Below are positions 39,915-50,304 of a stretch of DNA of 64,000 bases, one piece after another (position 1 is the stretch's first letter; every line of letters starts with the position of its first letter). Location of the stretch: positions 138,237,735-138,301,734 of the forward strand of contig NC_134364.1 in assembly GCF_048569485.1 (NCBI RefSeq), in the 5' to 3' direction. Below the pieces are notes generated by a model. It was not told the DNA's origin. It was given only the letters and a program-made list of their open reading frames with translations, and searched no databases. A program made the translations under genes and the position numbers. The DNA comes from Anomaloglossus baeobatrachus. Taxonomy: Eukaryota > Chordata > Amphibia > Anura > Aromobatidae.

Positions 39915-41572
39915 AGGAACTGTGGACAGTTCTGGCCCATGCTGTCCGCTTCCGGATGTAATACACGAAACTTCTGAAATTCAAAACGTGATAAGGCATC
40001 AGCAATATTGTTATCGATCCCTGGCACGTGACGGGCCCTGAACCAGATGTTATGCTCGAGGCACTTGAGGACTAAATAGCGCAGTAAGCTGATCACTGGC
40101 GGGGAAGAAGATGCCAGGTGGTTAATGGCGTGGACGACACTTATGTTGTCAGTCCAGAAGCGGATCCGTTTATTCGCCAGCTGATCTGCCCAAAGATCCG
40201 TAGCTACAATTATAGGGAACAGCTCAAGTAAAGTGAGGTTTTTTGTCCAACCTGACAAGTGCCATTTTTGGGGCCAGCGACTAGCGCACCACTTGGGACC
40301 AAGGAAAACTCCGAATCCGGTGGACCCGGCAGCATCCGAAAATAGAGATATGTCAGAGCTGGAAACCTCCTGTTCCTGGAAACACGTGCGTCCATTGTAA
40401 GTAGCTAGAAAAGACCTCCATACACGTAGGTCCTCCCGTAGGGCGCTGGTGATGCGAATCCTGTGGTGGGGGGCAGCTATGCCCCTAGTGGCCAGGCAAA
40501 GCCTACGGGAAAAGATCCTTCCCATAGGCATGACTCTACAGGCGAAGGCGAGCAAGCCTAATAAAGATTGCATTTGCGCCAGGGTTACCTTACGAACCGC
40601 ACAGAACCCGTCGATGAGCGATGTTGTTTTTTGGACCTTTTCCAGTGGTAACCGAAACATCATGGTAATTGAGTCTATTTCAATTCCCAAAAAGGAAAGG
40701 CATGTCACAGGGCCAACTGTTTTTTCGTTTGACAGCGGAACCCCGAATTTGTCCGCTAGTGCCTGGAAAGAATTTAACGCAATAGCGCATGTTTCCGAGT
40801 TGGCGGGGCCAACGAACAGGAAATCATCTAGATAATGGGTTACTGATTTGATCTTTACCACGTCCTTAACCACCCATTCTAGGAAGGTGCTGAAGAGCTC
40901 GAAGTGAGAGCAGGATATGGAGCAACCCATGGGAAGACACATGTCATAGAAGAAATTTTTGTTGAAATAGCACCCTAGCAGGTGGTGACAATCAGGGTGC
41001 ACTGGTAGCAGGCGAAAGGCGGACGCTATGTCCGATTTAGCCATTAATGCTCCTTGCCCTGCTTTGCGTACCAGTCCGACTGCTTTGTCAAAAGACGCGT
41101 AGGACACTGCTGAGTCCTCTGTGGGGATGCCGTCATTTACTGACCTCCCGGCCGGGAAGGATAAGTGGTGTATGAGGCGAAATTCACCCTTTTCTTTTTT
41201 AGGCACAACCCCTAGGGGTGAAACGCGAAGGTTTGGGAATGGTAATTTAGTGAATGGGCCTGCTACGCGGCCTAGTGCCACTTCCTTGAGTAATTTGTTT
41301 TCCAGGACCTGTGGGAGGTCCCGGGCAGATTTTAGGTTGGGGGCAAAGGTTGGTTCTGAGGAGAAATTAAAGGGGATAAAGAAACCGTGGGTGAAACCGT
41401 CTCTGATGGTGTCAGCCGCCGCCTTATTGGGGTAACGTTCGAGCCATGGCTCCATCTCGTGCACGATCACTGGGGTCCTTGGGACCTGGTGGTGCATTTT
41501 TTGCATGGTGCCTTGTTGTTTGCTTATCGCATTTGGTGGAGGTGTGATTTCCCCCGCAGGATGAACACTCAT
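39890..41572 (-). CDS. Ngaro 1 reverse transcriptase and RNase H
   Basis: About 560 codons: FRLIHHLSFPAGRSVNDGIP, GALMAKSDIASAFRLLPVHP, MCLPMGCSISCSHFELFSTF and the catalytic SVTHYLDDFLFVG, then RNase H (ISLFSDAAGSTGFGVFLGP, RFWTDNISVVHAINHLAS, HVPGIDNNIADALSRFEF). DIRS-order reverse transcriptase. The N-terminus overlaps the end of the gag-like frame. Confidence 0.93.
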   Translation of the reverse strand: MSVHPAGEITPPPNAISKQQGTMQKMHHQVPRTPVIVHEMEPWLERYPNKAAADTIRDGFTHGFFIPFNFSSEPTFAPNLKSARDLPQVLENKLLKEVALGRVAGPFTKLPFPNLRVSPLGVVPKKEKGEFRLIHHLSFPAGRSVNDGIPTEDSAVSYASFDKAVGLVRKAGQGALMAKSDIASAFRLLPVHPDCHHLLGCYFNKNFFYDMCLPMGCSISCSHFELFSTFLEWVVKDVVKIKSVTHYLDDFLFVGPANSETCAIALNSFQALADKFGVPLSNEKTVGPVTCLSFLGIEIDSITMMFRLPLEKVQKTTSLIDGFCAVRKVTLAQMQSLLGLLAFACRVMPMGRIFSRRLCLATRGIAAPHHRIRITSALREDLRVWRSFLATYNGRTCFQEQEVSSSDISLFSDAAGSTGFGVFLGPKWCASRWPQKWHLSGWTKNLTLLELFPIIVATDLWADQLANKRIRFWTDNISVVHAINHLASSSPPVISLLRYLVLKCLEHNIWFRARHVPGIDNNIADALSRFEFQKFRVLHPEADSMGQNCPQFLWTVPEDS

Positions 41573-43695
41573 GCTTGTATTTGCAGAGACCTTGATACCT
41601 GCAATGGCCTTCGTTGAAGAGCCAGCAGCAACCTGGTCTGCGAACGTTTGCGGCTCCCGGTGTGCCGTGGTTTGGGGAAAATTGGCCTGGAAAGGACTGA
41701 AAGGACTTTTGCGCCATCATGAGTCTGAGCCACGAATCGGTTGCCTTTACACCCCAACCCAATTGTGGTTGGAGTGCCAGGCGTCTCCTAAATTCTTCAT
41801 CATACTTCCACCACGCTGATCCCCCATGGGTTTTATAGGAGTTGTAAATGGTGTCGCAGTAAGTGAAGAGTTCTGAGCATCGTTCGGGGTGCTTCTGACC
41901 CATCACGCACCCCATAACGCAGAAAGCCTGCAACCAATTATTTATGGTCTTGGCTACGGTGGATTTTTTAGCGAATTGGCGGTCGTTGCCTCGTCTTTCC
42001 TTGTCGACGGTGTTTTGATCCGCAGATATTAGGGACCAGATATCCACATAATCATTAGCCCAAATTTTTTGGACTGTTTCCGGGGTTAGGTGGGTTCCAA
42101 GCGGTGAAACACCACAATAGAACATGTCCCTGTGTAGGTCAGGGCGCTGATGCGCTATGTCTTGGCGTTTTACGAACGCGGGGTTAACTAGAACTAGTCC
42201 CGACGGTGAACGAACCGCTTCCCTCATTACTCCTGGATGGGTCCCCCCTGCCCAAGCGCTGGTAAAGCTGTACTCACCGGCCGATGTGGTAGGTTGGTCC
42301 TCTGACGCCGCCATCTGGGGTAGTTCTTCGGGTAGTGGTTCGCTGCCGTGGTGGTGATTAGCAAACCTTTCGCCTGGAGGGCCGCTTAGTGAGCGGCTGC
42401 GGCGAGAGTCGGATGACGCAGTGCTGGATGGCGTGTGGTGTCTCCTGCGGGATGATCTCTTGCTGCGGTTGGATGAACGGAAATGGTGATTGTGCCGTGA
42501 GCGCCGGGAGTGACGCCCGTGGCTATCTCGGCTTCTGCTGCGGGAAGTGGACGGTGATCTTCTGTGGTTATGACCCCTAAGGGGTCTACGATGGAGAGCT
42601 GATGATCCTGGCTCGGCTGACCCCACGCGTGATGAGTGCCTTGCTTCTACCTGCGGTTGGCTTACTGGCAGGATGGGCGATGGATGGATTGCAGGGGTTG
42701 GCAGGGGGTGCAGGGGGGGTAAATCTAATGGAGGAGTACCTTGGATTTCCTGCGGTTGTAGCTGTAGGTTGGAGCATGGCGGTGTCGGGGGTAAAGATGG
42801 ATCCTCTTCACCATGGAACTCCGTGCTCTTGCTAGGGTCAGATTGGGGAAGGTGCCCATGATGGTCCCTGCATTCCTGATGCGAGTCAGAGTGTGCTGAT
42901 CCCTCCGCTGAAGAGCTTCTGCTTTCTGATGCTCCCATAATGTGGCCTGGATGCTGATGTGTGATTAGAGGGCAGTGGAGATTGCTGGCTGGAGGGTGGG
43001 TGCTTGACTGCTGCAGACCACCACGTTCGCTTTGTAAAGAATGCGAACGCTGGGCAGGAAATGCAGTTATAAAGCATGTTCGTTTATGACTGCATTTCCC
43101 TTTAAATTTGCCGCTTTTACTTTTGATGACATCACTTCCGGTCCGGGGGCCGAAAACCGGAAGTACAGTATAGTCACATGGTTGCCGAGTCACAGGAAGT
43201 GACTCGGCTGCCATGGATACCGGATGTGACGCAGCCTCTGCATGGAGCGGTAAGCAACATGAGGGGCGCGTCATGCTGGGCGGTGCAGAGTGCCTGGGGG
43301 GAGGCGCTCTGCATTGTGGTGGCGAACGTGATGCCAGGATTCCTGAGGGGAGGGGGAGCATCGCTGCGTGGCGTGGACGAACGCGATGCCTGGTGGGGGG
43401 CAGCATGCCTGGGTGACGGGGGTGCAGCGCTGCGAGATATATGTGAACCCGATGACCGGTGGGGCAGGGGATAGGTGGCCGGGGGTGAGAGCGGACCGGA
43501 CCTTCTGGACCGGGCCGCCCTGCGCCTGGGGTCTGTTGTGGGGCTTAGACGCTGCGGTGGACGGGAGGGTCTGGAAGACCTGCGCCCACCGCTGCTGGGA
43601 ACCGGCAGGAGGGAGCTGGTGCCCACAAGGGAGGCAAGCCAATCGGCTCCCTCCCGTCCGATCCTTTCTCTTACCGCTGCTTCCAGGGGGTCCAT
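41424..43695 (-). CDS. Ngaro 1 gag-like region
   Basis: Begins MDPLEAAVRERIGREGADWL right at the end of repeat A1. It has a Ser/Arg-rich middle (SRSRDSHGRHSRRSRHNHHF) and a conserved domain (NDYVDIWSLISADQNTVDKE, NNWLQAFCVMGCVMGQKHPE). The C-terminal zinc-binding cluster is CWLFNEGHCRYQGLCKYKHE then CSSCGGNHTSTKC. The same domain order is seen in Ngaro 2. The region reads in more than one frame. Confidence 0.85.
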
Positions 43696-43696
43696 C

Positions 43697-43899
43697 GGCG
43701 ATGCTCACCCTGAGGGCAGATGTGGTAAGAGAAAGGAGGGACTCCGGCAGCTGTTTATATGCCCTGTAGGAGGTCCCAGCAGGGAAGGGGGGCAGCGGGG
43801 GGCATTGCACAGTGGGGAGGAGGGAGAGGTGACCATGGGGGGGACGTAGCGAGGGGCTCAGCAGTCAGGGGCAGCGGCAGCGGCCGCAGTGCCCTCCAG
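43697..43899 (-). repeat. A1 terminal repeat of Ngaro 1
   Basis: 203-bp direct repeat of 37722-37924. It carries a GC-rich stretch and a TATATG-containing promoter-like segment (GCATATAAACAGC on the minus strand). It ends immediately before the gag-like ATG. Confidence 0.9.
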
Positions 43900-44190
43900 T
43901 ATGGTAACAAAAGCTCAGGAATTAGAGAGGCAGTTGTGTGAGGTCCAGACTGCATTGGTCACAGCACAGTGTCAGAATAAGTGGTCAGTGCACAAGTGTG
44001 ATGGATATCAGCATGATGCAGACAAGTCTGCTGTATGTATAGAGCAGTATAAATACAGAAAGAAGAGAGGGAAGGAGAATAGAAGGGAAGTAGCTTTGGC
44101 CATAGCCAGAGCAGGGACAGAGGGGAACTCAGATGAGTGGAATGGTGACGTATGGAACTCATCTGATTCTGAAAACGTCACCGATCCATG
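43900..44190 (+). pseudogene. Retroviral gag-like piece 2
   Basis: About 95 codons with a coiled-coil-like start (MVTKAQELERQLCEVQTALV) and a basic stretch (QYKYRKKRGKENRREVALAI). It lies between the two Ngaro insertions and is read as part of the same fossil gag. It ends near the Ngaro 2 edge. Confidence 0.5.
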
Positions 44191-44680
44191 ACGCATCTAT
44201 CAGGGATAAGCAGGTTACCATACAAAGCACCCAACCATATCTACCTAAAATAAAGACTAGAACCACGACTTTATTGCAGGAATGGCCACAGTTTTATTTA
44301 AACCGTATATATGTATACCAAAACTCGTGGCTCAACATGCCACTCAATTGTTACTTAAACCTTATACATATATACCCGTATAACCATACACACCGATAGA
44401 TCCGTCCAAGAGGCCAACCATCCTTCATAACCCCCCGGCCGTAACCTCCAAACCGGCCCAGAGGACCACCTCGGCCGTAACCACCCGGCCCAAAGGTGAG
44501 GGGTAACAACGTTCCATCGTTAATTACCCCTTCCCAGAACCTGCGGGACCTCCGCCCACAAGTTCCCATCCAATCCGAAGCCACTCCCCTTGAGCGACTT
44601 CGTACCAACCAACCAACTGTCGGTACTCCCAACCTCTCAGACGGACCTATCACCCCGCCACAGACCGGCCAAGTGACCCC

Positions 44681-45358
44681 TTACTTGGCCCGGGCCCCCC
44701 ACACCCCTAGTGCTTGCTCCAGGCCATCCCTCAAACCCAACATCCATAAATCCAGACCCACATCGGTCAAGTGAACCCCATCTCTCCTTAGATACTGCTC
44801 CGTGGACTCCTCCAATTCTCTATGCCGCACCACCAACCCACCATTCCTCGCCACAAACCTACCAATCGCCCGGTTCAGCTTGCTCCGAGCCCTGTTAATC
44901 CGGTCCACCGACCTACCAAAACGCCACTGCGTCCGAGCTATAATGTCTGACCAAACAATAACTATGCCCGGGAACGCCCTCCACAAATGTAACAGGTCCA
45001 GCTTTATGTCCCTTTTTAATTCCCTTGCCGACCTTACTCCCAGATCGTTCCCACCCACCTGCAAAATTAACACATCAGGGTCACGATCCATACGGCTATA
45101 ATAAGCCACCTCTGGGCGCACTCTACCCCAGGTCATGCCCCGAATTCCGAGCCACTTTACTCGGGCTTCCGACACCGACACTCCAAGCTGCCGACCGTCA
45201 CGACGCACATCCGCTCGCAACGCTCCCCAATACACATAGGAGTGCCCGAGGATCCACACAAGGCATGGACCTACAAATACAAAAACCACGAATAAAAACA
45301 GCAACAGAACAAGAAAATCACAACAAACCAGCATCAACACAAACCAGGAATCCCCCAC
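44681..45358 (-). CDS. Ngaro 2 SGNH/GDSL-type hydrolase with N-terminal hydrophobic stretch
   Basis: 225 codons. A hydrophobic N-terminal segment (MLVCCDFLVLLLFLFVVFVF) may be a signal or membrane anchor. The hydrolase domain follows with LVWILGHSYVYWGA (block I), VLILQVGGNDLGVRSARELK (block III) and LRRDGVHLTDVGLDLWMLGL (block V with Asp and His). It lies last in the element, 10 bp after the recombinase stop. Role unknown. Confidence 0.82.
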   Translation of the reverse strand: MGDSWFVLMLVCCDFLVLLLFLFVVFVFVGPCLVWILGHSYVYWGALRADVRRDGRQLGVSVSEARVKWLGIRGMTWGRVRPEVAYYSRMDRDPDVLILQVGGNDLGVRSARELKRDIKLDLLHLWRAFPGIVIVWSDIIARTQWRFGRSVDRINRARSKLNRAIGRFVARNGGLVVRHRELEESTEQYLRRDGVHLTDVGLDLWMLGLRDGLEQALGVWGARAK

Positions 45359-45367
45359 CCCTGACCA

Positions 45368-46338
45368 TCACCTGACTAAGTGAGGCCTAATGTACAAGCG
45401 AAACCTGGAAGACTCCCACCTCCCAATCCGCCGGATACAATCCTCACTCAAACCCCACCTGGCGGCCTCCGTCGCCGCCCCAATCCGGAAGGAGTGAGAC
45501 CCGTACTCACGTGGCTCCTCCCCCACCCTTACTAAAGCCATCTTCAGCACCGCATTGAATTCGTACCGCGACAAAGCCAATCCATCCGCATGTCTAAGAA
45601 AAACGCCAGGGAAACCGCCGCGCACCTTTAAAAACTCTGACACTTGTACCACTGGGCACAACTGGTGCCCCGGTAAAGCAAACAACACTACTAAGCGCCC
45701 CCGGCCCCTCTGATCCGTCTTCGAAAAGCGAAGGCGACATTCCACTCTATCCTCCCCCAGCATAACATCCTCCAACAGCAACCCACCCATCGCTTGCTTG
45801 GTCGGGCTGACCAATTCACCAATGCGAAAGGCCCCAAAAAACGCCAATACAAAAGCTACCGAAAACAACACCCGCTCATAAGGAGACGAACACAATTCCC
45901 CCAAACACCCCACTAACTGACCCAACAATGGCAATGACACCGGCCGCCTCATGTCACGCGACTGGGCCCCTTTTCGAAAACCCTTCATTGCCTGCCGCAC
46001 CAGAAAATCCTTAGTCGCATCCCGAACCCCTTGCATCTGAAACAAGAAGGCCAATGCCGCCAACTTGCAACCAATCACCGAAACGGACCGACCTGCCGAA
46101 AAATCCCCACTAATGAACACCAGGACCCCAACACTCGGCCCTTGTAACCCGACTCCATAAAATCCCCTCTTTCCAACTCCGCCCATTCCTTCCACACCGC
46201 CTGATATCGGCACCAAGTAGCCTCAGACACCGATCTCCTAATCCCCTCAAATGCTACACCGATGCCAGGTCCCACAGCCATTCCGGACAAGGTTCTCCAT
46301 CCGCGTCCGCTCCCGGCACCAGCTTCCTGAACCTGCAA
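45368..46338 (-). CDS. Ngaro 2 tyrosine recombinase
   Basis: Catalytic domain with FGAFRIGELVSPTKQ, GSHSFRIGAATEAARWGLS and RIGRWESSRFRLYIRPHLV (nucleophile Tyr). Core-binding part near SEATWCRYQAVWKEWAE. The region reads in more than one frame. Confidence 0.9.
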
Positions 46339-47927
46339 AACTGAAATCGTGATAGCGCGTCAGCCACCTCATTTCGAATCCCTGGCACGTGCCGGGCCAC
46401 CACACAAATGTTCAACTCCAAACACCTCAACACCAAGTGCCTCAAATACCCCACAACCGGCGGGGATTTTGCCGACAGCGCATTGATGGAATGCACCACC
46501 GCCATGTTGTCACAATGCATGCAAACCCTTCTTCCGGAAAAAACAGGGCCCCATAACTCCACTGCTACAATGATGGGAAACAATTCCAGCAGAGCCAAAT
46601 TCCTCACCAGACCTGCTTCCACCCAAAGCCGTGGCCACTTTCCAACACACCAGTGCGTCTGAAAAATTTCCCCAAAACCGGTCGCTCCAGCCGCATCCGT
46701 GTACAACTCCAACTGGCTATTGGACAAAGCCTCGCTCATCCAAAGGGTCCGACCGTTGTACCGGTCCAAGAACCTCTCCCAAACCAACAAATCCCCTTTC
46801 ATCACTTTGGTCACTCTGACAAAGTGATTTGGAGCTTTCACCCCCGCGGTTGCACTTGCTAGCCTCCTATTAAAGATCCGCCCCATTGGCATAATGCGAC
46901 AAGCGAAATTCAATTTTCCAAGCACTGACTGCAAATCCCGCAACCGCACCTTCTTGGCCTGATACAAAACCCGCACCGACGCCTTCAAATCCAGAAGCTT
47001 CCCCTCCGGCAATCGGCATTCCATTGCCAGTGTATCAATTTCGATCCCTAAGAAACATAGGGCCGTCGCCGGCCCTTCTGTTTTTTCCTTTGCCAACGGG
47101 ATACCTAGGCTCCGCGCGATCCGCTCTAACGTGAACAACAACAAGGAGCAGACCGAAGAGCCCGCCGGACCCACGCAAAAGAAGTCATCCAGATAGTGAA
47201 TCACTGAATGGACTCCTGCCACCTCTTTGACTACCCATTCCACAAAAGTACTAAATGCCTCAAAATGAGCACACGAAATGGAACAGCCCATCGGCAGGCA
47301 GCGATCAACATAGTATTCACCATCCCACATACACCCTAAGAGATGAAGGCTCTCTGGATGCACCGGGAGTAAACGAAAAGCTGCTTCCACATCCGCCTTT
47401 GCCATCAGGGCCCCCCGCCCGGCAACCCTTACCAGCTCCAAAGCCTTATCAAAAGATACATAAGAAACTGCCGACAACTCTGGCGATATCCCATCATTCA
47501 CCGACAATCCCGCCGGATAAGATAAATGATGAATGAGCCGAAATTTGTTCGGCTCCTTCTTAGGCACCACCCCAAGGGGGGAAATCCTTAAATTGGAGAA
47601 TGGTGGGTCCTGGAATGGACCCGCCATCCTCCCCAATTCCACCTCCTTTTGCAGCTTTTCCTTCACCACCGCCGGATGTTCTTTTGCGGACCTCAAATTC
47701 CCCGGGCGAAACAACGGCGCCTCAGATTCAAACGGAATCCGAAAACCTTCCGTAAAACCACTTGCCAACAACTCCGCCGCCCTAACATCCGGATACCTAT
47801 TTAAATAGGGAAGCATCGCCTCTACTCTCACTGGCGTCCTCCCTTTTTCCAGACCCCTCCCCCGCCTTTCCTTTTCCTTTTTTTGAAGCACCTGGCCAAG
47901 GAGTGGGACCCTCCACATCCGGAACAC
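46254..47927 (-). CDS. Ngaro 2 reverse transcriptase and RNase H
   Basis: About 557 codons with KFRLIHHLSYPAGLSVNDGI, GALMAKADVEAAFRLLPVHP, CLPMGCSISCAHFEAFSTFV, catalytic SVIHYLDDFFCVG, and RNase H blocks LELYTDAAGATGFGEIF, CMHCDNMAVVHSINALSAK and HVPGIRNEVADALSRFQF. Clearly homologous along its length to the Ngaro 1 frame. Confidence 0.93.
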   Translation of the reverse strand: MFRMWRVPLLGQVLQKKEKERRGRGLEKGRTPVRVEAMLPYLNRYPDVRAAELLASGFTEGFRIPFESEAPLFRPGNLRSAKEHPAVVKEKLQKEVELGRMAGPFQDPPFSNLRISPLGVVPKKEPNKFRLIHHLSYPAGLSVNDGISPELSAVSYVSFDKALELVRVAGRGALMAKADVEAAFRLLPVHPESLHLLGCMWDGEYYVDRCLPMGCSISCAHFEAFSTFVEWVVKEVAGVHSVIHYLDDFFCVGPAGSSVCSLLLFTLERIARSLGIPLAKEKTEGPATALCFLGIEIDTLAMECRLPEGKLLDLKASVRVLYQAKKVRLRDLQSVLGKLNFACRIMPMGRIFNRRLASATAGVKAPNHFVRVTKVMKGDLLVWERFLDRYNGRTLWMSEALSNSQLELYTDAAGATGFGEIFQTHWCVGKWPRLWVEAGLVRNLALLELFPIIVAVELWGPVFSGRRVCMHCDNMAVVHSINALSAKSPPVVGYLRHLVLRCLELNICVVARHVPGIRNEVADALSRFQFCRFRKLVPGADADGEPCPEWLWDLASV

Positions 47928-49850
47928 TCGTGTTTAAACCGACACGAGGCCCCAAACTTACACTGTCCCTCGTTATACTGCCAACAAGCCCCCTTTTTCT
48001 GTCCAGCCGAGGACCCGCCGCTCGCACCCGGGCTCCCGGCACCCCCTCGAAAGGGCTGAGCCGGAGCCGTCATTAACCGCATCCACAAAGAAATATCCTT
48101 GTGGCCCCACTGGACACCCTGCCGCAGAGCCTTCCGTTGCCGGAACTGCTCATCATATCTTAGCCACCCTAAACCGCCATACACTCTATACGCCTCCCCT
48201 ATCGCGTCCATATAACCAAATAGGGCGGAACAATGCTCCGGCTCCTTTTCCCCGATCACGCTGGCTAAGATCGCAAAGGCCTGTAGCCAGTTAGTGAACG
48301 TCCTCGGGATCAATCTATACCTTCGTTTTTCCTCATCCTCTTTCTCCTTTTTTGTATCACTGGGTTTCACCTTATCCAAATTAAACTTCTCCAAGGGAAG
48401 CAAGGAAAAAATTTCCACATACTCCCCCTTCCAAATCTTTTCCCTCACCTCCTTCTTCAAGTGAACCCCTAACTGCCCTTCAAAACACACGTAAATTTCA
48501 CTCCGTGCCCTATCATCCAACCGCACAACCTCATCCTCCTTTTCTTTTTCCTTTTCCGCCTCCTTGCTCGCACCCACGTCAGCCGCCCCACTGGCCGCCG
48601 TTCCCGCACCTACCGCCGAGGCAGGGTCCCGCACCGTCACCCCGCTCACCGCCGCCTCAGTCTGCACCACCTCCGTGGGGCCCACCCACGCCCCCACCGG
48701 AGCCACCGGCCCAGTCCGACTAACCCGCTCCGCCGACAACCCCTGCAACGCTCCCAAAAGTTGCCCCCAAAACTCCGGGCCCGGGAAACCAGCCTGACCG
48801 ACCCCACTCGCCCCCTGTGCCACACTTCCCGCGACGGAACCCCCGCCCCCACTACACACAGCATTAAACATGTCAGTCGTCTGCTCACCAGGCTGCCGTG
48901 GAACCGACGCCGGCACAGCCGTACCACGATCTTCCTGCTGCCGCTCTGCCCGACCTGCCGCTGCCATTGCTCCATCGTCACCGCCGGAATCTGACGTGCT
49001 GCCGAAGTCTTCAGGGGGGACCAGCGAGGGGACAGCCTGCACCTGGCGGCCGTCAACCCCCACGGTCACCGCACCCTGCTCCTCCGGGCGCCTCCTGCTC
49101 GACCTTTTTCGTTTCTCACGCCGTGGCGCCCTGCCGCCGTCGTTCCTCGCTGTCTGCATGGGCACCTGCTGCGCTGCTGTTGTTGCCGCCGTCCTCAGTG
49201 GGCTCCCTCCCTGCCGACTGCAGGAAGGCCGTGCTGCATCTGACCGTCGCTGGGAACCCCCCCCAGCCCGATCCTTGCTGGCGGGGACCGTGACTGTGGA
49301 CCTCATCCGTGCCTCCGGGCCACCGTACCCCTCCTCCACGCTCCTCACGTCGCCGCTCCCCTCATCACCCATCCTCCGACCTGTCGCTCTCCCCTGCCGT
49401 CTGCAGGGAGTCTCCGTCCGTGATATACCCCGACGAGCGCCACCCCCAGCCGGCACTTCACTGGGGGCTGCTGTGATCGCTGCTCCGGTCCTGGACTGTG
49501 CTAGCCGCGGACCGGAAGTGGGCCCCGCCGAGGCTCCGCCCACCCCCGACCCGCGGGATCTCCGTCGAGGATTCCTCCCGGCGGCCGGCAGCTCCCCCTG
49601 GTAAGATGGAGGGCTCCGCTGTCCCGGAGGGTCCCCGTAGGGGCTCCTAGATCTCTTTCTCCCCCTCCCACTGGGGGAGTAGCGCTCCGGCGGTCACGCC
49701 CGCCGAGCACGTAGCAGCGGTCCGGGCGCAGGAGTAGCAGGCTGTACCGCTCCAGCTTCACAGACCGCCACCAGCTGCTGCCGCAGAGCGTCCACGCCGA
49801 GGACCTCGGAGGCCCCCCGCACCATCTCCAACAGCGCATTAAGGTCAGTC
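47828..49850 (-). CDS. Ngaro 2 gag-like region
   Basis: Starts MTDLNALLEMVRGASEVLG. It has a low-complexity Gly/Ala/Arg-rich middle and the conserved domain (KIWKGEYVEIFSLLPLEKFN, FTNWLQAFAILASVIGEKEP). The C-terminal zinc cluster is CWQYNEGQCKFGASCRFKHE then CSGCGGSHSLARC. Same architecture as Ngaro 1. Reads in more than one frame. Confidence 0.82.
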
Positions 49851-50059
49851 ATAGCAGCGGCAGCACAACGTCCTGGGGCCACAACTTTTCAGCGACGAAA
49901 GGGGAGGTAATCAGTCCACCCCCCTCTCTTATACCCCCCACAACCCCCACCCCTTCCCTGCTCCCCTCCAATCCCCCTACAGCTTCCTTCCACCAATCCA
50001 ATAGTCCTAACTATCCCCTATCCCAGTTCAACCAATTAACCCCCTCCTAACCTTGCACC

Positions 50060-50304
50060 CTCACGATGGTCATGGGGTCCATTCACCCCTATGGGGCTCA
50101 CTGCCCTTCTGACCAGAAGGATGAACATGTCAGTGGGGAGAAGGAAAGTGATCCTCCTCTTCACCCAATAAGAGTTCATCCTATATACCATAGACAAGTT
50201 GTAGAAACAGCTACAGGTAAACAGAACAGGAATATGGTACAGGATTGCAGTCAGCTTCATCATCATTTTTCACAAAGGCCAAATGAACCTTTGATAGCTT
50301 GGAT
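50060..50304 (+). pseudogene. Retroviral gag-like piece 3
   Basis: About 80 codons (IHPYGAHCPSDQKDEHVSGE, ending HHHFSQRPNEPLIAWI) between Ngaro 2 and the hAT element. Read as a further part of the fossil gag. Its last bases are the hAT target duplication GCTTGGAT (50297-50304). Confidence 0.5.

Larger units (their letters stand above)
37419..43899 (-). mobile_element. Ngaro-type tyrosine-recombinase retroelement 1
   Basis: A 6.5-kb element on the minus strand with the split direct repeats that define Ngaro. Repeat A is at 43697-43899 and again at 37722-37924 (203 bp each). Repeat B is at 37924-38179 and again at 37419-37674 (256 bp each). The order on its own strand is therefore A1-genes-B1-A2-B2. 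Genes: gag-like, reverse transcriptase/RNase H, tyrosine recombinase and an SGNH hydrolase. There is no target duplication, as expected for tyrosine-recombinase insertion. The repeat pairs look nearly identical, so the insertion is young. It looks close to whole, with perhaps one break. Confidence 0.93.
44191..50060 (-). mobile_element. Ngaro-type tyrosine-recombinase retroelement 2
   Basis: A second, diverged Ngaro element on the minus strand with the same gene order: gag-like (47828-49850), reverse transcriptase/RNase H (46254-47927), tyrosine recombinase (45368-46338), SGNH hydrolase (44681-45358). I could not find the split direct repeats at its edges, so the borders are approximate and the terminal repeats may be missing. 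Perhaps one or two breaks. Inserted in the retroviral gag only about 290 bp from Ngaro 1. Confidence 0.88.

Noticed and set aside
41571-43474. Plus-strand frames opposite the Ngaro gag-like region
   Set aside because: Shadow frames of the minus-strand gene. No domain recognised.
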